A stretch of DNA of 64,000 nucleotides from Peristeroidobacter agariperforans (GTDB lineage Bacteria > Pseudomonadota > Gammaproteobacteria > Steroidobacterales > Steroidobacteraceae), in contig NZ_RYFW01000001.1 in the NCBI RefSeq assembly GCF_004138335.1, positions 1,054,001 to 1,118,000 on the forward strand, given 5' to 3'. This document shows positions 45,315-54,733 of this stretch, piece after piece; the stretch's first letter is position 1; each line of letters begins with the position of its first letter. Under the pieces are notes generated by a model. It saw nothing but the letters and a program-made list of their open reading frames with translations. It was not told the origin of the DNA and made no database searches. A program made the translations under genes and the position numbers.

Positions 45315-47591
45315 TTGCGTTTGGGGCGGCGCATCTACTATTACTGGCCGGTGTTCGAGCGGCTCTTCACTCATCCCCTCTGGGCGTATCGAACCGGCAC
45401 GTTTGCATTTGCGAGCGCCTGGCCGATAGGGCTGCTCATTACTTTGATTTTGCTGGCCGCCGCGGTGGTGGCGTTCTCGCTGTGGCGACGGCGCGCGCTC
45501 GGCTGGCGAATGCTGGCGCCCGTCGGCGTTCTGCAGACGCTGCTGCTCGCGCTGATTCTTTGCCTGTTGTGGCGTCCGGTGCTGAATGTCGAGCGGGTGC
45601 GCGATCGCGAGAACGAGCTCGCGGTCGCCATCGATGCTTCCGCCAGCATGGCGTACGGCGATGCCGGGCAATCGCGGCTGCAAGAAGTCGCCGCCGCCTT
45701 GCAGAACGGCACCCTGCAGCGGCTGGAAAAAACCTTCGCGGTGCGCTTGTTCGGATTTGCGCAGGCCACGACGCCGCTGAACACGCTCGACGCCATGCCG
45801 CCGCCCGGCCGGCAGACACGCATTGGCGACGCGCTTCATCAAGTGTTGCAAAGTGCAGGCAGCGCGCCCCTTGCCGGTGTCATCTTGTTCAGCGACGGCG
45901 CGGAAAATGGCGACACACTGAGCGAAGAGCGCCTCGCCGAAATCGCATCCTATGGCGTGCCCGTTCACACCGTCGGTCTCGGTCCGGAAGCTGTCAGCGA
46001 CGATCTCGAGCTGGAGCGCGTCGAGGTTGCAGGATCGGCGCCCGCGGGTTCGACCATCGATGCGCAGATCGGCATTCGTCACAACGGTGCGACCCAAGCG
46101 CGCCTGCGCGTCTACGATCGCGACAATCTGGTCGCAGCGCGCGACGTCAAACTACGGCCCGACGCGGCCACCACCCAGCTTGCGCTGGATTTGCCCGCCG
46201 GCCAGGCAGGCACGCATGAATTGCGCTTCGTGCTCGATCCGCTGGACGGCGAGCGCAACGTGATCAACAACGCGCGCACTCGAGTAGTGAATGTGCCCGC
46301 CGGCCGACGCGGCATTCTGTACGTCGAGGGCGAGCCGCGCTGGGAATATAAGTTCTTGCGCCGGGCGGTCGATCGCGATCGCGCGTTACGCGTCGCCAGT
46401 ATCGTCCGCACCACGCCGAATAAACATTATCGCCAGGGCGTGAACGCGCCGGAGGAGCTGGTCGACGGCTTCCCGTCCGATCCGGCGGAATTGTTCGGTT
46501 ACGACGCGGTCATCATCGGCAGCTACGAAGCGGCCGGGCTGCGCGCCGAGCAACACAGGTTATTAAAGGAGTTCGTCGACAAGCGCGGCGGCGCCGTGCT
46601 GATGCTGGCCGGCCGTTACGGCTTGTCCGCCGGTGGCTGGCAGAACGCGGCTTTGGCGCAGACCCTGCCGGTGCAGCTCACCGGACGGCAACCCACGCAA
46701 TTCGTGCAGCGTCCCGGGCAAGCGGTGCTGACGATGTATGGCGCCGAGTCGCCGATTCCCCGACTCGAAGTCGATCCGCGCAAGAATCTGGATCGCTGGA
46801 AAAGTCTACCGCCGCTGGCGGACTATCAATCGCTGGGACGGCTCAAGCCGGGCGCGATCGTGTTGCTGGAGGCGAATGGTGAACAAGGTCGTTCACCTTT
46901 GCTGGTCTGGCAGCACTACGGCCGCGGTGCTACTTATGTGCTGGCAACGGCCAGCACCCTGCGCTGGCAGATGCGCATGCCGTCCGACGATCAGAGTCAC
47001 GAAATGTTCTGGCGCCAGCTCATGCACGCCATCTCATCGACGGCGCCGGCTCGGGTCACCGTGAACGGCGAGCGCACCGTGTATGAAGACGAACGCACGG
47101 TGCGGCTCGAAGCGGAAGTCCGCGACGAGCGCTTCGAACCCATCAGCGACGCTACGGTCGAACTACAGGTGGCGCCTGAACGCGACGCGCCGTTCAAGCA
47201 GACCATGCAACCCTCCGGGCAGAGCGATGGCCGCTACAGCGCGACCCTCGATGCCGCGTCCGCCGGCCTGTATCGGATCGAGATGACCGCACGCGCAGGA
47301 GACAAAGAGGTCGGATCGGCCGTCACGCACGTACTGCGTAACGACGGCGTGGCCGAGCACTTCGCGACTTATCAGCACCGCGATTTGCTGGAACGCATTG
47401 CGAATGTCACTGGCGGACGTTACTGGCCGTTGAGCGAACTGGATGGTCTCGCGGGCGCCATTCCTTATTCCAAGGCCGGCATCGTCGAACGACAGACGCT
47501 GGACCTTTGGAATCTGCCCATTGTGTTCATCGTGCTGCTCGCTCTGAAGCTCGGCGAGTGGCTGCTTCGACTGCGATGGGGGCGGCTGTGA
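45315..47591 (+). CDS. Large vWA-type membrane protein, first gene of MoxR operon
   Basis: The 758-residue protein has two N-terminal membrane helices (about 38-58 and 72-90), then a von Willebrand A-like domain starting ELAVAIDASASMAYG. The middle has a glutamine-amidotransferase-like region (GILYVEGEPRWEYKFLRRA, DAVIIGSYEA). A C-terminal helix (NLPIVFIVLLALKLGEWLL) ends it. The start is uncertain: TTG 45315 has an AGGA site, GTG 45351 is the alternative. It resembles large vWA proteins encoded beside MoxR ATPases. Confidence 0.82.
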   Translation: MRLGRRIYYYWPVFERLFTHPLWAYRTGTFAFASAWPIGLLITLILLAAAVVAFSLWRRRALGWRMLAPVGVLQTLLLALILCLLWRPVLNVERVRDRENELAVAIDASASMAYGDAGQSRLQEVAAALQNGTLQRLEKTFAVRLFGFAQATTPLNTLDAMPPPGRQTRIGDALHQVLQSAGSAPLAGVILFSDGAENGDTLSEERLAEIASYGVPVHTVGLGPEAVSDDLELERVEVAGSAPAGSTIDAQIGIRHNGATQARLRVYDRDNLVAARDVKLRPDAATTQLALDLPAGQAGTHELRFVLDPLDGERNVINNARTRVVNVPAGRRGILYVEGEPRWEYKFLRRAVDRDRALRVASIVRTTPNKHYRQGVNAPEELVDGFPSDPAELFGYDAVIIGSYEAAGLRAEQHRLLKEFVDKRGGAVLMLAGRYGLSAGGWQNAALAQTLPVQLTGRQPTQFVQRPGQAVLTMYGAESPIPRLEVDPRKNLDRWKSLPPLADYQSLGRLKPGAIVLLEANGEQGRSPLLVWQHYGRGATYVLATASTLRWQMRMPSDDQSHEMFWRQLMHAISSTAPARVTVNGERTVYEDERTVRLEAEVRDERFEPISDATVELQVAPERDAPFKQTMQPSGQSDGRYSATLDAASAGLYRIEMTARAGDKEVGSAVTHVLRNDGVAEHFATYQHRDLLERIANVTGGRYWPLSELDGLAGAIPYSKAGIVERQTLDLWNLPIVFIVLLALKLGEWLLRLRWGRL

Positions 47592-48502
47592 ACAAAGCGC
47601 GCCTCATTTCGGCTTTGTTGGCGACGGCATGTACGTTGCCCGCGTCCGCAGCCACCTACACTTTCGTTGTCGCCGGCTTGGGCGGCGAGCCCGGCTACGA
47701 ACAAAGATTTCGCGAGCACGCCGCCGCAGTGGCAAGCGCCGCCGAGAAAGCCGCCGGCAGCACTGCCAATGTCATGTCGTTGAGCGGCGATGCGGCCCGG
47801 GCGGACGCCGTGAAGCGCGACATCAAATCGCTCGCCTCGCGCATGAGTACCAGCGACTCGGCGGTGATCGTGCTCATCGGTCACGGCAGTTACGACGGCG
47901 AAAACTATCGTTTCAATCTTCCGGGTCCCGATCTCACCGACAGCGAGCTCGCGCGCCTGTTCGATGAACTGCCGGCCCGCGATCAGTTGATCATCAATGC
48001 GACCAGCGCCAGCGGCGCTGTGGCCGAGCGTTGGAAGAAACCAAGGCGCGTCGTCATCACGGCGACCAAGAGCGGCGGCGAAAAGACGGCGACGCGCTTT
48101 GCCCAATACTGGGCCCAGGCCGTCGCGTCGGAAGCGGCGGACACGAACAAAGACCAGATCGTCACCGCTGCCGAGGCCTATGCCTTCGCGACCAACCAGA
48201 TCGCAGCTGCCTTCAAGGCCGAGACGTCGATGGCGACCGAGCACGCGCGGATGGAAGGTGACGACGCCGGCCGCTTCACCCTCGCCCGTCTCGGCGCCGG
48301 CGAGGTGATGCCGGACAACCCCGAAGTCGCAGCCCTGTTGTCACAACGAGGCGTGATCGAGCAGGACCTTGATCGCGTGAAGGAACAAAGAGCCGCGCTG
48401 CCGGATACTCAGTATTACGACCAGCTCGAAGAAGTGCTGGTGCGCCTGGCGCTGCTTCAAAGGGAAATCGATGCCAAAGCCGGTGGAGGCGCGACGCCAT
48501 GA
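47588..48502 (+). CDS. Secreted peptidase C13/caspase-like protein, catalytic Cys apparently replaced
   Basis: The GTG at 47588 overlaps the previous stop (GTGA) and gives 304 residues with a signal peptide ending near PASAAT; ATG 47576 is the alternative. The fold pattern is clan CD: a hydrophobic strand then IGHGSYDG (H99 as catalytic His), and another strand then INATSASGA where active members have a Cys before x-S-G. Here that position is S140. It may therefore be a pseudo-protease or a Ser variant. A C-terminal coiled coil follows. It is coupled to the next gene (ATGA). Confidence 0.68.
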   Translation: MNKARLISALLATACTLPASAATYTFVVAGLGGEPGYEQRFREHAAAVASAAEKAAGSTANVMSLSGDAARADAVKRDIKSLASRMSTSDSAVIVLIGHGSYDGENYRFNLPGPDLTDSELARLFDELPARDQLIINATSASGAVAERWKKPRRVVITATKSGGEKTATRFAQYWAQAVASEAADTNKDQIVTAAEAYAFATNQIAAAFKAETSMATEHARMEGDDAGRFTLARLGAGEVMPDNPEVAALLSQRGVIEQDLDRVKEQRAALPDTQYYDQLEEVLVRLALLQREIDAKAGGGATP

Positions 48503-50754
48503 TGACCCGCACTGCCACTTTGGTGTTGTTGCTGTTCGCCGCGGCGGCCGGCGCGCAGTCCATCGATTACGACCCGCGCCGCGCGGTCGAGTTGCGGCCT
48601 TGTGACGAGCACCGCTATCACGGCCGCAGCGAGCAGGCACGCGCCTGTTACGCCAAATTGTTGGAATCGCCGACTCCCATCGTTCAAGCCGAAGCGGCTT
48701 GGGCCGTGGGCGATATTCAGCGGGCCAATCGAATTTTTCGCGACACCGTGCAGAACAACGAACGCGCCGTGCAGCCGCGCGTTCGATGGGCGCGACTGTA
48801 TCTGCAGACGCACCAGTATTCCGATGCCGTCGAACTGTTCGGCGAAGCGCTGAAAGTCTTCCCTAATGACGTGCACGCCAAGCTGGGCCTGGCGAGCGTG
48901 TATGCGGAGCGCTTCGAAGGACAAGCACGGCCGCTGGTCGAGGACGCCTTGAAGCAGGACGGCGATCTGATCGAAGCCCACCTGCTCACCGCGTCGATGG
49001 ATCTCGAAGAAGGCCAGCTCGACGACGCGGACAAGGCGCTGGACCGCGCCATGCGAGTCGTCAGCAAAGAGAAACTGCCGCCGCTCGAGGTTTACACGCT
49101 GCGCGCGTCGTTGGAAATGGCCCGCGGCAATAGTCCCGATCAGTGGATCAAGCGCATCCTCGATTACAACCCGCGTTACGGCGCCATGTATCAGCAGCTG
49201 GCGCACTTCGAGATCATGCGTCGTCGCTATAAGGAAGCGACCGTGCTGTTGCGCCGGGCGGTCGAAGTGCAACCGGATCTGTGGGGCGCACATGCCGAGC
49301 TCGGTTCGAACCTGCTGCGGCTCGGCAACGTCAATGAAGCCCGCACGCACCTGCAGGCTGCGTACTCCGGCGATCCTTACAGCCCGACGACGGTGAACTC
49401 GCTGCGCCTGTTGGATCGCATCGATGAATTCTCGATCAGCGAAGATCCAGTCGTGATCGGCGAGGACACCTATCAGGTCCAGTTACGGCTGCACAAGAAA
49501 GAGTCAGACGTACTGCGACCGTATGTGCTCGATCTCACCGGCCGCAGTATCCAAAGCTTATCGCAGCGTTACGGCTTCAAGCCGCGCGAGCCCATCACCG
49601 TCGAGCTATATCCGGACCATGACGATTTCGCCGTGCGCGTGGCGGCGTTGCCCGGCATCGGCCTGCTCGGTGTCACATTCGGCTATGTCGTCGCGATGGA
49701 CAGTCCGTCGAGCCGTCCGACCAGCGAGTTTCACTGGGGCAGCACGCTGTGGCACGAGATGGCGCACGTGTTCACCCTGGAAGTCACCGATCATCACGTG
49801 CCGCGCTGGTTGAGCGAGGGTATTTCGGTGTTCGAAGAGTGGCGGACCGGCCCGACGCCTGGGGTCGCGGTGACGCCGGAAGCCATCGCCGCGCTCGAAA
49901 AGAAACAATTCCTGCCGGTTGCGGATCTGGACTCCGGCTTCATTCGCCCGAGTTATCCGGGCCAGGTGCAGGTGTCGTACATGCAGTCGGGCCTGGTGTG
50001 CTTGTTCATAGAGCAGCGCTGGGGCTTCGAGCAACTCGGCGCGCTGCTCCGGCAGTTCGACGGCAAGCGCACGACGGCGCAGGCCATCGAAGCCACGTTC
50101 AAGATTGCGCCGGCCGCTTTCGACAAGGAGTTCGATACGTTCGTGCGGACGCGCTTCGCGAATGTGCTGGCGAACTTCGAGGATTGGCAGCAGCAGATGC
50201 TGGCCGCGCGTCAGGCGCTGCAAAAGGAGCGTTGGGCGGATGCGGTTGAACCGGCGCGTCGTGCGGTCGCGCTGTATCCCGAGCACGTCGGCGGAGACAG
50301 CGCGCACTTGATGCTGGCCAAGGCGCTCGACAAGTTGAATCGCCGCTCGGAGGCCATCGTCGCCATGGAAGCCTATCGCCGCGCCGGCGGTTGGGACCCG
50401 ACCGCGCTGCGCGAGCTGGCTCGCTGGCTCGACGAAGCCGGGCGCACCCAGGACGCCACCAACTTGATGGTGTCGCTCAACTATTCGGATCCGCTGAACG
50501 CCGAGGTGCACGCACAGCTCGGCGAGCGCTTGTTGACTGCCGGTCGTAACGAAGACGCGTTGCGTGAGTTCCAGGCCTTGCTCGCGCTCAACAAGCTGGA
50601 TCAAGCGCCGGCTCACTACGGAATGGCGCGCGCCCTGCGCGAGATGGGCGATAAGCTGGGCAGCCGTCGTCATCTGCTGGACGCGCTCGCCACGGCGCCG
50701 CACTTCAAGCCCGCGCAGGCCCTGCTGCTGAAAATGATCGAGGAGCGTAGTTAA
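48499..50754 (+). CDS. Secreted TPR protein with gluzincin metallopeptidase domain
   Basis: The 751-residue protein has a signal peptide (VLLLFAAAAGAQ), many TPR-like helical repeats (about 20-310), a central zinc-protease domain and TPR repeats again at the C-terminus. The zinc site is LWHEMAHVFTL (H419, E420, H423) with the third ligand E440 in LSEGISVFEEW, the peptidase MA-like pattern. It should be periplasmic. It overlaps both neighbours (ATGA upstream, TAATG downstream), so it is translated with the MoxR system. Confidence 0.85.
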   Translation: MMTRTATLVLLLFAAAAGAQSIDYDPRRAVELRPCDEHRYHGRSEQARACYAKLLESPTPIVQAEAAWAVGDIQRANRIFRDTVQNNERAVQPRVRWARLYLQTHQYSDAVELFGEALKVFPNDVHAKLGLASVYAERFEGQARPLVEDALKQDGDLIEAHLLTASMDLEEGQLDDADKALDRAMRVVSKEKLPPLEVYTLRASLEMARGNSPDQWIKRILDYNPRYGAMYQQLAHFEIMRRRYKEATVLLRRAVEVQPDLWGAHAELGSNLLRLGNVNEARTHLQAAYSGDPYSPTTVNSLRLLDRIDEFSISEDPVVIGEDTYQVQLRLHKKESDVLRPYVLDLTGRSIQSLSQRYGFKPREPITVELYPDHDDFAVRVAALPGIGLLGVTFGYVVAMDSPSSRPTSEFHWGSTLWHEMAHVFTLEVTDHHVPRWLSEGISVFEEWRTGPTPGVAVTPEAIAALEKKQFLPVADLDSGFIRPSYPGQVQVSYMQSGLVCLFIEQRWGFEQLGALLRQFDGKRTTAQAIEATFKIAPAAFDKEFDTFVRTRFANVLANFEDWQQQMLAARQALQKERWADAVEPARRAVALYPEHVGGDSAHLMLAKALDKLNRRSEAIVAMEAYRRAGGWDPTALRELARWLDEAGRTQDATNLMVSLNYSDPLNAEVHAQLGERLLTAGRNEDALREFQALLALNKLDQAPAHYGMARALREMGDKLGSRRHLLDALATAPHFKPAQALLLKMIEERS

Positions 50755-51755
50755 TGAATGACGTCGTCGCGAACGAGCAGGAAACCGCCGCGCTGGTGAA
50801 TCTCTTCCACGATCGCATCGGGGCGATCCGCGATCAGGTGCGCCTCGTCATCGTCGGCCAGGACGAAGTCATCGACTATTTGCTGTTGACGCTGCTGGTC
50901 GGCGGTCATTGCTTGATCACCGGCATGCCCGGCACGGCCAAGACCTTGCTCGTGAAGACGCTGGCGACGGCGCTGGGCCTGTCGTTCAAGCGCATTCAGT
51001 TCACGCCGGACCTGATGCCCACCGACGTGACCGGCACCGACATCATCGAAGAGGACATCACCACGGGCCATCGCCGCTGGACGTTCGTGCCCGGCCCGTT
51101 GTTCGCGAACGTGCTGCTGGCCGACGAAGTGAACCGCACGCCGCCGAAGACGCAGGCGGCGCTGCTCGAAGCCATGCAGGAACATTCGGTCACCGTGCGC
51201 GGCACGACGCATACGCTCGGTGAGCCGTTCTTCGTGCTCGCGACCCAGAACCCCATCGAGCTGGAAGGCACGTATCCGCTGCCCGAAGCCCAGCTCGATC
51301 GCTTCCTGTTCAACGTGCTGCTCGACTATCTGAGCGCCGAGCACGAAATGGAAGTCGTCGACCGCAATACCTCGCGAGTGGAAGGCCCGCAGCTGAGCCC
51401 GTGCACGAATGCCGAAGAGATCGTGAAATTCCAATGGCTGGTGCGACAGGTGCCGCTGTCTACCGAAGTGCGCCGGAAAGCCGTGGAGCTAATCCGGTCG
51501 ACGCGACCTCGGGAATCCAACGCGCCTGAATCGGTGCGCCGCTATGTTCGTTATGGGGCCAGCGTTCGCGCGACTCAGTTCCTGTGCCTTGCCGCCAAGG
51601 CGCGCGCGTTGATGCAAGGTCGCTATCACGTCACCGAGGACGATCTGCGAACACTGGCATTGCCGGTGCTGCGACATCGCGTGCTCACCAACTACCAGGC
51701 CGAGTCCGACGGCAGAAGCGTCGACGAAGTGCTGCGCGAGGTCGTCGAACGGTGA
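50754..51755 (+). CDS. MoxR-family AAA+ ATPase
   Basis: The 333-residue ATPase has Walker A GMPGTAKTLL (near 56-63), Walker B NVLLADEVNR, and the MoxR-typical NRTPPKTQAALLEAMQEHSVT, LATQNPIELEGTYPLPEAQLDRF. MoxR proteins act as chaperone-like ATPases for vWA-domain partners. It is cytoplasmic and lies in the middle of the operon, overlapping the DUF58 gene at GTGA. Confidence 0.95.
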   Translation: MNDVVANEQETAALVNLFHDRIGAIRDQVRLVIVGQDEVIDYLLLTLLVGGHCLITGMPGTAKTLLVKTLATALGLSFKRIQFTPDLMPTDVTGTDIIEEDITTGHRRWTFVPGPLFANVLLADEVNRTPPKTQAALLEAMQEHSVTVRGTTHTLGEPFFVLATQNPIELEGTYPLPEAQLDRFLFNVLLDYLSAEHEMEVVDRNTSRVEGPQLSPCTNAEEIVKFQWLVRQVPLSTEVRRKAVELIRSTRPRESNAPESVRRYVRYGASVRATQFLCLAAKARALMQGRYHVTEDDLRTLALPVLRHRVLTNYQAESDGRSVDEVLREVVER

Positions 51756-52651
51756 ATGCCGCCGCCTCCAATCGCCTGCTGCCGCCGGAAACGCTGGCCG
51801 GACTAGCGAATCTGGAGCTGATCGCGCGCACGGCCGTGGAAGGGTTTCTCACCGGCTTGCACCGCTCGCCGCACTACGGCTTCAGTCAGGAGTTCAAGGA
51901 ATATCGCGCCTACGTCGAAGGTGACGATCCCCGCTTCGTCGATTGGAATGTCTTCGCGCGCACCGAGCGCACTTACATCCGTCGTTACGAAGGCGAGACC
52001 AATACGCGCCTGATGATCTTGCTGGATGCGAGCGCCTCGATGGGTTACGGCTCGCACTCGGTCAGCAAGCTGCAATACGGCAAGTTCCTGGCCGCTGCGC
52101 TCGCTTATCTGGCCGCGCGTCAGCACGATCCCGTGGGACTCATCGTGTTCGATGAGAAGGTGCGAACCTTCCGTCCCGCGACCAGCCGTGCCGGCAGCCT
52201 GACCGCGATGATCCACGCCATCGACGCGGTGACTCCGGGCAACGGCACCAATCTCGAAGCCTGCTTCCAGCGCTTTGGCGAGCATCTGTCCCGTCGCGGC
52301 CTGGTCGCAGTGATCTCGGATCTTTATTGCGATCCGGAAGAGATGAGTCGCGCGGTGCAGCCGCTGGCGTATCGCGGTCACGACATCATGCTGTTCCAGC
52401 TGCTCGACCCGCAGGAAATGCGGCCGAACTGGCGCGAGTCCGTGCTGCTCGAGGACGTCGAGACGCAGCGAACGCTGAACGTCTCGCCCGAGTATCTGAC
52501 GACCGAATATCAGCAGCGACTCGACAACCATCTGCAGTCGTTACGACGCGCCGCCGCCAATGTCGGCGCGCATCAGTTGTTGATCACCACGGACGAGCCT
52601 CTCGACAACGCGCTCCGGCGCTACTTGCTGCTCAGGGAAGGCCGGACGTAA
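51752..52651 (+). CDS. DUF58 domain protein (vWA-like MoxR partner)
   Basis: The GTG at 51752 overlaps the MoxR stop and gives a 299-residue protein without membrane helices. The DUF58 core GFSQEFKEYRAYVEGDDPRFVDWNVFART is followed by a vWA-like MIDAS region, LLDASASMGYG. DUF58 proteins are constant companions of MoxR ATPases. Confidence 0.93.
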   Translation: MNAAASNRLLPPETLAGLANLELIARTAVEGFLTGLHRSPHYGFSQEFKEYRAYVEGDDPRFVDWNVFARTERTYIRRYEGETNTRLMILLDASASMGYGSHSVSKLQYGKFLAAALAYLAARQHDPVGLIVFDEKVRTFRPATSRAGSLTAMIHAIDAVTPGNGTNLEACFQRFGEHLSRRGLVAVISDLYCDPEEMSRAVQPLAYRGHDIMLFQLLDPQEMRPNWRESVLLEDVETQRTLNVSPEYLTTEYQQRLDNHLQSLRRAAANVGAHQLLITTDEPLDNALRRYLLLREGRT

Positions 52652-52654
52652 GCC

Positions 52655-54733
52655 ATGTTTCTCGCGCCTGCACTGCTGTTCGGATTGCTGGCCATCGGAT
52701 TGCCGCTGTGGCTGCATCGCGTGGCGCGCGCGAATCCGACTCAGCATCAGTTCGCCTCGCTCATGTTGTTGGAAGCGAGCGAGACTCAGCGCACCGCAAA
52801 GAGAACGCTACGCTATTGGCTGCTGCTGGTTACCCGCATCCTGCTGCTGATCGCGCTGGTGCTCGCGTTCGCCGGTCCGCTGCTGACCGCTCGCATGGTG
52901 CCGCAGCCGAATGCCAACGCGCAGCTGCACGCGATCCTGGTCGATTCGTCGTTGTCCATGCAGCACCGAGGTCGCTGGCAGCGGGCCTTGCAAGAGGCCG
53001 AGAGTGTCATTGCCGCACTTCCCTCATCGGATCGCGTGATGCTGCTGACGGGCTCGGGTCGACGCATTGCTGTCGTGAGCCAGAGCACGCCGGCGGGAAA
53101 TGCCGGTGCAGTGCGCACCTTGTTGAAAGATCTCAAGCCCGGCATCGAGCGCCTCGACTATGGCTTCGCGATGAGCACCGCGAATTCCTGGCTCGGATCG
53201 CCGCGACCGAAGGTCCTGCTGCACTTGATTTCGGACATGCAACGAAGCGCGGCGCCGTTACGCTTCGCCGATTTGCAGCTGCCGGCACAGACGCAGCTCG
53301 TGATGCACGACGTGAGCGATGGAGCCGCCGGCAACATCTTTATCGCCGGCGCCACGGTGATGCCCCTCGACACGCATTCGCTGCAAGCCACGGTGGGAAG
53401 CTCGGTCACTGAACCGCAGCAGCGCGAAGTGATTCTTCGCGTCGACGATAAAGAAATCTCCAGAAAGACTGTGACGCTCGCGGCCGCTGCGGCCCAGCCA
53501 GAAATCGTGGCTGGTGAAGGTGGCACGGCGCGCGAGGCCAACCTCTCCATCCAGCCGGTCGCGCAGCCGGCAACTGGCAATAGCGCCTCGTTCACGAAAG
53601 TCACCTTCAGCGACCTGAACCTGAGTCCCGGTGCGCATCGCATGGAGGTCGTGCTCGAGCCCGGCGACGAGTTGTCGCAAGACGATCGTTTCTTTTCTGT
53701 CATCGAGCAGGCCGATCCAACTGCGTTGCTGATCTCGCGCGATACGGAATCGGACGATACGGCCTACTTCGCCGCGGCGATCGGCGCCCTCTCCGCGCCC
53801 CGACTGACTGTCGAGCAGCGCGTGGCTAACTCCATGGACTCCGGCGGGCTCAGCAAATATTCGTTGATCGTCGTCTCCGATCCGAGCTCGCTGTCCAGCG
53901 CCGCGGCTCGGCGCATTCAATCTTATGTGGCCGCCGGCGGTGCGGTACTGGCCACGTTGGGCGAGGCACAGGAGAAGGACGATCCGCTGCTCGGCGATCT
54001 GCACAGCGGTGAGGTCAAGAACCGGACCGGCAAGGTCGGTGAAGTTGCCAGCACGCACCCGGTGCTGCGCGAAGCGGCGGATTGGAACCAGGTGCGATTC
54101 TTCCGACAGCGCACCATTCAGCCGACGGCCGACGACAAAGTCCTGATCGCGCTCGACGACGGCATGCCGCTGCTGATCGAGCGCACGCTCGGCGCCGGTC
54201 GGATGTTGATCCTGACGGTGCCGGTGGACCGGCGCTGGAGCGACATGGCGATCCACCCGCTATTCGTTCATTTCATTGGCTCGGCCGCGAGTTACCTGAC
54301 GCAGGCCGAGGCGACCACGACCAGTGCGCTGGTCGGCTCGACCGTTACCACCGGATTGACCGCAGGCGGCGGCGGGCAGATATTCGATCCACAGGGCCGT
54401 CGGGTATTGGCGCTGGCGCAGAGTACGACCGACCGTCTGATTCCCGACCAGGCCGGGTTTTACGAGATTCGCGGCAGCGAAGGGGCGCGCTGGCTGGCGG
54501 TGAACGTGGATGTGCGTGAATCGGATCTCGCCACGTTACCTCCGGACTTCATCGCGCGCTGGCAGGCATTACGTGCGCAGGAGCCGACGTCGGCGGTTGC
54601 CCCGGCGCCTGCTGCCGAAGCCAAGCCGGAATCGCTCGGCCCCTGGCTGCTGTGGTTGGCCGCCATCCTGCTGTTGGCGGAAACACTGTTGGCGAATCGG
54701 CATCTGGCCATTCGTCGCGAGGTGCCGCAATGA
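52655..54733 (+). CDS. BatA-domain membrane protein
   Basis: The 692-residue protein begins with the BatA N-terminal domain, MFLAPALLFGLLAIGLPLWLHR, and a second helix near 52-72. A vWA-like domain follows (AILVDSSLSMQHRG), then a long periplasmic part and a C-terminal helix (WLLWLAAILLLAETLLANR). It starts three bases after the DUF58 stop and overlaps the next gene (ATGA). Confidence 0.88.
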   Translation: MFLAPALLFGLLAIGLPLWLHRVARANPTQHQFASLMLLEASETQRTAKRTLRYWLLLVTRILLLIALVLAFAGPLLTARMVPQPNANAQLHAILVDSSLSMQHRGRWQRALQEAESVIAALPSSDRVMLLTGSGRRIAVVSQSTPAGNAGAVRTLLKDLKPGIERLDYGFAMSTANSWLGSPRPKVLLHLISDMQRSAAPLRFADLQLPAQTQLVMHDVSDGAAGNIFIAGATVMPLDTHSLQATVGSSVTEPQQREVILRVDDKEISRKTVTLAAAAAQPEIVAGEGGTAREANLSIQPVAQPATGNSASFTKVTFSDLNLSPGAHRMEVVLEPGDELSQDDRFFSVIEQADPTALLISRDTESDDTAYFAAAIGALSAPRLTVEQRVANSMDSGGLSKYSLIVVSDPSSLSSAAARRIQSYVAAGGAVLATLGEAQEKDDPLLGDLHSGEVKNRTGKVGEVASTHPVLREAADWNQVRFFRQRTIQPTADDKVLIALDDGMPLLIERTLGAGRMLILTVPVDRRWSDMAIHPLFVHFIGSAASYLTQAEATTTSALVGSTVTTGLTAGGGGQIFDPQGRRVLALAQSTTDRLIPDQAGFYEIRGSEGARWLAVNVDVRESDLATLPPDFIARWQALRAQEPTSAVAPAPAAEAKPESLGPWLLWLAAILLLAETLLANRHLAIRREVPQ

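Noticed and set aside
45183-46097. A 304-codon minus-strand frame over the start of the vWA gene
   Set aside because: Composition is random and it overlaps both the EncFtn start and the vWA protein.
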